Shown here: one piece after another, positions 56,280 through 64,000 of the stretch | Layout: each line of letters starts with the position of its first letter | How positions within the stretch are numbered: position 1 is the stretch's first letter | Assembly (NCBI GenBank): GCA_950022655.1 | Contig: OX465581.1 | Coordinates: forward strand, 104,515,125-104,579,124 | Direction of reading: 5' to 3' | Source of the DNA: Alentia gelatinosa | Lineage: Eukaryota > Annelida > Polychaeta > Phyllodocida > Polynoidae | DNA length: 64,000 nucleotides | The notes under the pieces: model-generated | The model's input: only the letters and a program-made list of their open reading frames with translations | Told to the model about the DNA's origin: nothing | Databases searched by the model: none | Program-made: the position numbers and the translations under genes

Positions 56280-57660
56280 ACGGTGCAATATCAGGAATTG
56301 CAAACAATATGTGTTTGCAAACAACCATAGCTCGTTAACCGCCAATATTGACTTTGGTGTGCCCCAGGGCTCTGTTCTGGAGCCACTATTGTTTCTTCTA
56401 TTTATTAATGATCTAGGAGATTCTCTAGTGCACTCATCCTTTATTCTGTATGCAGATGACCTTGTCTTGCTAACCAGAAACAAGTCACCTAAACTTCCCC
56501 TGGAGTTACTCCAGAACGATGTATCCAATCTTAGTACCTGGTGCAAGGATAACGGCCTCACAATAAATGTGCAAAAACCCAAAACCATGTGGTTCGGTAC
56601 ACCTCAGTGCCTAAAGAAATGTCTCCCACTTAATATTACTCTCGATGTTCGTCCCATAGCTTGTTGTACACATTTTGAATACCTAGGTATTACTGTAGAC
56701 AGTACCCTTACCTAGACATCACACACAAAATCCATGATCAAATGCATTAGCAATCATTTAATCAAATTTTGTATATCTCAAATATCATGTCGAATTACGA
56801 ATATTGTTCTTTTTTATCTAATAGCTTCCTACAAAGAGATCAACAAGTCCTTAACAAACTCCACCATCAAGGTCTGAAACTACTATTCGCTAAAACATGC
56901 CTTAGGATATCGATAGCCCATCTACATGAAAACTCAAGATTGAATCCTTGAATCCTTCTCCACAACTGGCACTTTGCCTTTCCTTCTTACATCTAGATGT
57001 ATCTTAGACATGTATGATTTGTGTACATACTTAAGATTCCATGATTGTGTCTGGAAAACTCGGCTGTGTCTGAGAGACATGTATCCTAAATTTTAAAAAA
57101 AGGTTCGAAAATTCAGGCATTATCTAACAAAGGATGCAGGAATTCAAGTCTATTCAGCATATCATTTACCTGTACTGGAAAATTGTTCTTTCATAACAGA
57201 CATCGTGAATTTAACAGAATTGAGAAATTTCATAATCAAGGTAGTAGAGTCGCCCAAGATTTTGGAGGTATATAGTATATATAGAGGTTTAAATGAAAGA
57301 CGGGAGAGGGCGCAGCGGACGACCCTCCGCCGCCAACCACTCAATTGTAGGTATGGAGATTGACTCTAATATTGATGCCTTATGGTAAAGGAGACAAAAT
57401 ACAATTATGTTGTTTAATGGTCGAACATAGAAGCGATATGAATGACAAAAGAGTGTGAAGAGTGTTTCAGTATCAGCTGACAGAATTCTTTTTAAAAGGA
57501 TCATACTCGAAGTACAATGGTATAGAATAATCCCAATATTAGAAGCTCAAGGGCATGGAACTCATTACCTGTTGAAGGATGAAGAAGCAAGAACAAGGAG
57601 GTTCTTAAATGATTTTTACATGGCTTTCTGTAGTCTTATATTAGAATCATGAACAAATGT
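56280..57660 (+). pseudogene. LINE reverse transcriptase relic, C-terminal half
   Basis: Motifs in order: QYVFANN, GVPQGSVLEPLLFLLFINDL, ILYADDLVLL, STWCKDNGLTIN, FEYLGITVD (56290-56710), then after a stop and shift a C-terminal part with NYEYCSFL and LNKLHHQGLKLLF (56790-56890). Near 57530-57570 another frame reads RSSRAWNSLPVE, the typical end of CR1/Jockey-like LINE proteins. The Gly of SxLGPLLF is Glu here. The 5' half is missing and several frames are needed, so it is a 5'-truncated dead copy. Confidence 0.8.
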
Positions 57661-60600
57661 TTTTCCAATCTAGGAAACGCTATTTCAATAGGAATTTTTT
57701 TTAAAATTTCTATAACACTATGCAAGAGAGGGGAAGGTTTGCATGGCTAAAACTGGAGGAGATAAAGGAAAATGCTGAGGCGACCTAATCCTCCTCACTG
57801 TAACACGAGCCATTGAGGGAAGACCACTAGCCACACACAACGGCTCATAAAAACCTTGGTAAAAATAGTAAAAAAAGGAATCCCAGGAGTATTACAAAAA
57901 CCATCATTCCGAGTGCACTATAAGGATACAAGGAAACATTGACAAAAACACAAGGGAGAACAGAGAAAAACAAATGTGTGACACATCTCAAATAAAAACT
58001 CAGCAAGCTGTAAAACCGCGAATCTTGGGGAAGTTTGTTGATAAAAATACATAAATAAGAAAATAAAATCTACATGTATTTGTATTTGCATTTTGATGAT
58101 GATATTACGAAGTCCTATGGGCATTTTTTAACTTGCCGTACATGAGCTATCTAAAAAGACTCACTGTGGTGAGTGAAATCCTTCTTCTGATAGAAAAAGA
58201 GAAGAAAATTTATTATATCCGGCGGTTAAAGTTCTAACTATAGGTTTATTTCTACTGGAACTGCAGGTTGGTTAGAGAGTGTTATTTACAATCTTACTTT
58301 CAGAGGAGCCCAAGCACAATCCTAGAGAAAGCAAATTCCTTAACGCTGCGTGTTAGGTAACAACACACAGGGGTGCAGGTGGGGGTGGGGAGGACCAGTC
58401 TGGCTTAGCCAAATTTAGAGGCAGAGTCTCAAGCACTGACAGAGTATACAGAAGTCCGTACAATGAGAACCCAACTGATGCCGAGAGGAGAGGCTCAAAG
58501 CAAGTGTCTCTCCATCTGTCATACAAGGCGGGTTACATAATCCAGGCCAAACATGTAGCACTTCTGTGCACAGGTTTGACTAAACTATCAAACAATAGAG
58601 GCGGGACTGCCATATTCTCTAGTGAAGATGGAACAAAACACCACTCCACGTCCGCATCCCCTACACTACTACTTCCCTTGCTTATTACAGAATACCTGTT
58701 AGAAAGGCAAAACCGTAAATATGCAATTTGAGCACAAATGTTCGTTTGATGATAATAGGACTGCTAGTTGATGACGTTACTTAGCCCTCGTATAATGGCC
58801 TTAAAGCAAAGTATATATGATTGTCCAGAAAGAGCTCATTCTACCCTTGAGACAGTAATGCTGCTAACAGCCGCTGTTCAAGCCAGGTTTCTTTTGCAGC
58901 TGTCATAGTAGAGCACATATTATCATAGACATGTGTGTCCTACACCCTAAAAGGGAAGATCATATGTAAGAAATCGGGGGGCAGGTTCTAACATGTCTCG
59001 CTCACCCAATATAGCGTATCGTCTTCTCTACTTCGAGTTATAATCTACCCGGGTGACTTTTTGTTAATGGCCCTAATCTCTAGTGTCTTCCAGGACTACC
59101 GCCTGCATTAATAATACCTGCTCGTTCTGAGCTGCTAGACCTCTGTGTGAGCTGCTCGGACTAATCCCCGCCTGCCGACAAAGACGTCAGCTGAGCCGCG
59201 CTGCAACGTACACCTCCAGAGATAAGATATTGAGTTTCGCAGATAAAAAAACCCCAGTCCGCTATGTGATTTATTTACTTCATCTCACCTAGATTAAAAC
59301 GCCATTAGGGAGTGTTTACTCCGTAACGACCTTCAACGTAGATCATGGATCGACTGATATTCTGAAATTGCATGCGTCGCACACCCCGTTAACAGAATAA
59401 AAACCAGTTAAAACAAGAGTTATCACGCAGCTCACTTTAAAGCTGACTTTTGTGCCCCTTTGCGTGCATCCCAACACGGAGTTGGTGTGGGTAATATTAT
59501 CCTGATTGGAGATTCATTTATGACAATACTTCTTAAAAGACCTTAAAGTATTAGAGCTTGTAATCCTAGGCTTAAGGGTGGTGCGAGCAGCGCTAGGTCT
59601 TATGAGAAAGGCATTCCTCTGCCGACGGGTGCCCCGGCCTGTGCAGCCCGGTGGGTAATATCAGAGATTAATCACGCACTACTAACGACAACCACTGGGC
59701 GTCCAACAGGCTCCCTCGTGCCACCGTCCCCCACACTCCAAGCCGTGATGAATATTCCCCAAATTAGAAACTAATTCATCTCGAGGGGAACGAACGAACT
59801 TCACTAGAAAAATGGGGAAGGTGAGGAGTGCCGATGGGGTCTTGGTAAATGTTTCAAAATGTACTCAGTTCCACGCAGCACGGTCGATTAGATATGCTGC
59901 TATGACCAGGTTGGAGATGGAGGATGGGTGGAAATTGGACAAAAACATCGATTCTTTTTTTAGTGTCCCTATGAAGCACTCTATTCATGGAACAAAACCT
60001 TAGATAAGCACGTGGAGGGGATGACAGTGGTTTTCAATATTCTTTTTCTTCTCAAAGGACGGAAGAATTAGAAACTGCCTGTATGGCTTCTATTGTCAAG
60101 GATATACATGCTATTCTGTATGCAAATGAATTCTAGATTATGACCTTTATTGGAGAGATACGTATTTTCCTGTGCCATGAGGAAAATGTTGTAAGTTTAT
60201 GGGAATCATACTCAACATTTAGATGAAAAATAAAAGTAATTTTAAAACTGGTCTTGGTCATACTATGGAAACATCGACAGGTGAATAATTCAAAGCTGCA
60301 ATTCATCTAAACCTTATGAATGCTTGGGTTCCCCGAAAGGAGAACTCTTATGTGTTATCCGGTTATATCTTAAATACACGAAATAGAAAATCATATCCCA
60401 ATTTAAATGAACGGCGCCTGGAAATGGAATTCATATTGTGTGCTTAAGGTATTCTGATCTGGACAGAAAATCACTAACGATGCCGAAGCAGAAGGAAGTT
60501 GTCTGCCAAAGCTTCAAGTAATGATTAGGTACCGGGTCACGAATTGTCCTTCGTAAGTGTCATAGCGTGTGATGTTTAGATTTAATGAGCAGGGTGTTCA

Positions 60601-61799
60601 AATAAGGTAATACAGGGATGCGTCTAAATTGAGACTGCTAGATGTAAATTCAGATAAAAATAGAATATCAACCTTTTGGAGCGGGTGTCATACAAGAGTA
60701 AATATCGCTTTCAAACTATTTGCGATACTGCACACAATGATAATTACTTGACATTTAAACGCAAAAGCACTGTTGTTAATTGAGACATACAGAATCTGCT
60801 ATCTCCTAAATAACCCTGTGCAGAACGGGTAATAAAATTCGAAGCTTCGGCTAAAATCTTTGATGGTGTCTTAAAACCTTCTGCAATTGACGTTCAATTA
60901 AAAGCAGGAAATTGAATCCATGCACCTGCCTGCCAAGGATGAAATAGTTTCTTATTTAGCTTCTAACAAGTCACGATAACCATAAAGATATATATATGGT
61001 TTAAGAGCATTCGCCGTCATCTTTGAATTGCCTAATAAGATAGGCCTGGTCTTTAGAACAATGTCTTCTAGATTCAAACAGTACTTCCGCACTGATTATC
61101 ACTTTTTTCTATTTCATTCTACAGCTACTTCGATGAATATTTATTTGCTGATTACCACATTCTCTTTCAGATCTATGAGTCAATGGCAGTGACTTTAGGA
61201 CAGTTCGGTCGCAGGTCGAGACGACATCATGGTGGAACAGCATAATTTATCTCAAACCAACAACCAATTTCTCAAATGCGCTTCCATTTGGAATCAAGAA
61301 CCAAATCAAATACCACTTTTCAGAGAAGAGACAAAACAATCGGACATGGCAGCCGACGGGATAGAATAAAAGCTGGGGTTTAATTAATTTCAATATTAAA
61401 ACCGTGTTCATATCGATGCTGAGCAAATGGCAATTCATAATGCGTCGCACAGCAATTGTTTTGCACGTTTCCATAAGACGTGAAGCCTAGCCTTAGTGTT
61501 GCCTAGCGTATTGACTCTTTTTGAGACATGGATTAGACTAAAGCAAACGTTTTATCATATTCATACCACTTTTAAGGTCAAAGAGTATGGGAGATTTCAG
61601 TGCTCATCGGATGAAATGGAATATTGAGAGTTTAAGGCATTGGTTAGATATCATATGCATTTCTCTCTACAATGCTTTAGAATTCGTATTTGCTGAATGT
61701 AATTGTTTCGTCTTTACTGCCGCTGTGTGTAGGATGTTTTTGTAACATCCAAACATTCTGGTCAACCTGGTTCTTCTTGTTTCCCTAACTAGGGTGTGA
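57661..61799. other. Gene-free stretch
   Basis: Mostly AT-rich. A GC-richer patch at 59090-59760 has gagctgctc words (about 59150) and CCAAT/ATTA-like motifs and may be regulatory. No gene found. Confidence 0.4.
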
Positions 61800-62611
61800 T
61801 CAATTACAAGTAATTTCCAATGACAGTTTGATGTGAGTATGAGAGTCCGAAGTACTAGAAGATGATACTTTTTCTTTTTGAACAACGTTTTCCTCACCAG
61901 AAAATCTTTTGGGATGGGCAGAGGCCCTAACAAAGGCACCTAAAGCCCCACAGAAGAACCCAAGGCATCCACCCCTGCAGGAATTGGAGCATAGAGTTAA
62001 CCGTAACATTCATAAGGTCACTTGCCATAGACTTAATTACCTCCTTTCCTTTCCCGCCAACCTTTTTCAAGCCTGTACCAGCTTTTGCCTCTGGTTGTTC
62101 TATTACATCCTGACTGTCTACTGCATTACTCTCAATGCCCAACTTTTCAGTGAGGCCAAACAACAAGTTCAATGCTCTGTCTAGTTTGTCAGAATTAGCT
62201 TGAACTCCCTGAGATAATCTATCGTTTTCCGCTCCAGCAAAAACGATTCTCTGGACTAACTCACCTTCACCTCCCTCTCGGCCTGTCTCCACTCCCTGAG
62301 CGCAGCTGTCATCAGTCAGATAAATGAAATTGTCCAATTCAATAGCCTTAAAGTCAAGAAATTCATAAGCCTTTTCTAAATCTCGTCCTGCAAAACTGCA
62401 TTGTATTTTAGCTGCCACCAACAACTTGCATGGGGAAGGTACCCTTGGCCAGTGCACATACATGTATGCACCTCACTAGTCTACGGCCTGCCATCATAAC
62501 GACTGGGTAGCTCCGTAGGGTTGGAGTGGTGCGTTGTGGTGGAAAGTGAGGTCGAGGATCCTCCGCTTCGCCCCACAATTTCTTTTTGATCATTTCTTTT
62601 ATTACTGTCAT
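61800..62611 (-). pseudogene. Unidentified coding-like stretch, frameshifted
   Basis: The minus-strand frame at 62463-61927 (178 codons) is long for this AT-rich setting and reads as an acidic, soluble protein (YEFLDFKAIELDNF, then LDRALNLLFGLTEKLGI). Its upstream frame (62611-62408) starts with a real ATG run, MIKKKLWGEAEDPRPHF. Its downstream continuation appears in another frame (61800-62009: GAFVRASAHPKRFSGEEN). Three pieces in different frames suggest one decayed protein. I do not recognise it; a retroelement gag or a decayed host exon are both possible. Confidence 0.35.
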
Positions 62612-62886
62612 TTTTCAGGTACACAAAATTGACAAGTACAAAGTATTTGTATAATCGGTGATGACAGTGAAATAAAAGGGGCCTTTTTTGCGTCAGTTTG
62701 TTAACAGCTGGTTTTCATCGCTTAGGCCAAGCCATTACGAAGATCAACACAATCGTTTGCATATCACATATCAGAATTACGTAACTACATGATATGAAGA
62801 GTAACCTCCAAGAACTTGCCATGGCCAATCATAATCATCGTTTACATAGCGAAGGTTTGTAGGTTGAGATACTGCGTATATGTGTG

Positions 62887-62891
<5 letters not shown>

Positions 62892-62948
<57 letters not shown>

Positions 62949-62968
62949 ATATATATATATATATATAT
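62892..62968. repeat. (TA)n microsatellite
   Basis: Nearly pure TA repeat, interrupted once near 62945-62950. A second TA run (63096-63110) touches the end of the YR element. Open frames over it are artefacts. Confidence 0.92.
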
Positions 62969-63110
62969 GTGGGCATTTAACGACACAATACTTCTTTCTG
63001 CTCACAGATGTCGCCTCCATTTTGGATTGCTTGACCTGCCACCTTCCTTGCCGTTTATACTTCAATAAATCCCTTGTGGGATCTCATATAAACATATATA
63101 TATATATATA

Positions 63111-63191
63111 TTACGGCTAACGGTCTGTAATAAATAGTGATAAATAACATGAGACAGGAAATTGGTTTGGCGGAAATATAGACAACACCAG
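63111..63191 (-). repeat. Repeat B2 of the right-edge element
   Basis: Exact copy of B1; marks the element's 3' end against a TA run. AATAAA-like words lie just upstream in A2 on the minus strand. Confidence 0.88.
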
Positions 63192-63410
63192 GTTTATTAA
63201 GTAAAAATTAAAACTATTTCCCAACACAAGGAAACGTCTTATACCTACAGGTTGAAAGGCGCAACTGACCCAGGAAAGAACCCGGTGACGTAACCGCACG
63301 CGGCGGGTACATGGCAACCCGAGAGTCTATAGTAACGAACCGGGATACCGTTGTTAGGTAACATGGACCTGGCCGGAATTATATAATTATAGTGTATAAT
63401 AGTACATAAG

Positions 63411-63491
63411 TTACGGCTAACGGTCTGTAATAAATAGTGATAAATAACATGAGACAGGAAATTGGTTTGGCGGAAATATAGACAACACCAG
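63411..63491 (-). repeat. Repeat B1 of the right-edge element
   Basis: 81 bp between ttacggctaa and gacaacaccag (plus-strand view), identical to 63111-63191. Confidence 0.9.
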
Positions 63492-63525
63492 CCAACCACC
63501 CGCCAATAACAATTGACTTACATCA

Positions 63526-64000
63526 TTAAGACAATTCCTTAAGAAAATTCGATACAGATAAGTCTTTCTCAAGAATCACAGATACAGTATCATGAATATA
63601 ATTCTCGACCACCTTTGACTTCCAGTGTCCCCGTTTCTGGATATCATTCAGGGATAATCCCACTCTGGAAAGGAAGGTGGCCCCACCGTGTCTGATTGAA
63701 TGTGTGGAGACACGTGACTCATCTAGGCCGATTTTTGAGGCCAAAAATTTCAGTTTTGAATTAAAACTCTGATAATTCAGCTTATACATTTTCCCTTGGG
63801 ATTCTTCCAGAAACAGGTACTGGTGAGGGAAGGATACCCTAGAGGCTAACATCCGCCTAATATTTGGAACTGGACACAAAGGAGAGCCCTGAATTTTTCC
63901 CAAATAGGTTGAAACTGGAACTTTCCCAAACTGGGAGGTTTTAGAGGACCTAATAGTCAAAAATAAATTCCCATCCGGAAAAGAAACATCAGAAACTCGG
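63526..64000 (-). CDS. Tyrosine recombinase, C-terminal part (runs off the window)
   Basis: The frame is open from the window edge to TAA at 63528-63526 without a break. It includes RVSDVSFPDGN and SKTSQFG in the beta region after box I, then HSIRHGGATF (H-x-x-R), GHW and ENYIH with the candidate nucleophile Tyr. The spacing fits the catalytic domain of DIRS/Ngaro recombinases. The Arg of box I lies beyond the window. No defect is visible in the part present, so the enzyme may be functional. Confidence 0.85.
   Translation of the reverse strand, partial: RVSDVSFPDGNLFLTIRSSKTSQFGKVPVSTYLGKIQGSPLCPVPNIRRMLASRVSFPHQYLFLEESQGKMYKLNYQSFNSKLKFLASKIGLDESRVSTHSIRHGGATFLSRVGLSLNDIQKRGHWKSKVVENYIHDTVSVILEKDLSVSNFLKELS

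Larger units (their letters stand above)
63111..64000 (-). mobile_element. 3' end of a young YR retrotransposon
   Basis: On the minus strand: YR gene (64000-63526), B1 (63491-63411), A2 (63410-63192), B2 (63191-63111). This is the B1-A2-B2 tail of Ngaro/PAT-type elements. B1 and B2 are 81 bp each and identical at an exact 300 bp offset, which points to recent insertion. It sits next to a TA microsatellite. The remaining YR, RT, gag and A1 would lie beyond base 64000. It is AT-rich, unlike the other YR elements here. Confidence 0.82.

Noticed and set aside
62777..63065. Tyr/Ile-repeat open frames
   Set aside because: Translation of a TA microsatellite.

Overview
The window is nuclear DNA of an animal, probably a marine invertebrate. 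I cannot name the species. It is AT-rich and gene-poor, with short CpG-rich islands, many transposable-element remains, several MITE-like inverted repeats, microsatellites and one intact class A GPCR gene without introns in its coding part. I saw no bacterial operon, CRISPR array, rRNA or convincing tRNA.

Layout. 1-5.0 kb: a LINE reverse transcriptase (RT) fragment (minus), a decayed hAT-like transposase relic (about 0.8-2.0 kb), and one copy of a diverged dispersed repeat (3.9-5.0 kb) whose partner lies at 40.4-42.1 kb. 5.8-8.4 kb: foldback and TIR elements, including a clear piggyBac-type MITE (8021-8397). 9.8-10.4 kb: a CpG-rich island with ETS-like motifs. 17.0-21.5 kb: a complete but dead tyrosine-recombinase (YR) retrotransposon of the Ngaro/PAT type, with split direct repeats in the order A1 - coding - B1 - A2 - B2. 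Its 3' third plus 1.2 kb of flank is duplicated in tandem (19945-22670 and 22671-25397), and the breakpoint abuts a G-rich, G-quadruplex-capable tract. 26.3-29.1 kb: a homeodomain-motif-rich island and a 148 bp near-perfect palindrome. 31.7-36.0 kb: a CpG-rich region ending in the GPCR gene. 38.3-42.1 kb: a GC-rich putative regulatory stretch, then copy B of the dispersed repeat with a foldback element and a poly(A)-tailed retroposed end inside it. 44.8-48.0 kb: a second, truncated YR retrotransposon (minus). 48.4-51.8 kb: a LINE RT fragment and a third YR-type RT/RNase H relic broken up by MITEs (PIF/Harbinger-type 49860-50146; hAT-like 50318-50613). 56.3-57.7 kb: a LINE RT relic. 61.8-62.6 kb: an unidentified, frameshifted coding-like stretch. 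63.1-64.0 kb: the 3' end of a fourth, apparently young YR element that runs off the window.

The only gene likely to serve the host is the orphan GPCR at 34009-35982. The rest is mainly a record of repeated YR retrotransposon insertion with later decay, MITE nesting and local duplication. The most notable observations are the duplication breakpoint beside the G-tract, paired CTCF-like motifs inside the YR element's terminal repeats, and MITE nesting inside an RT relic. All alignments and motif calls were made by eye.
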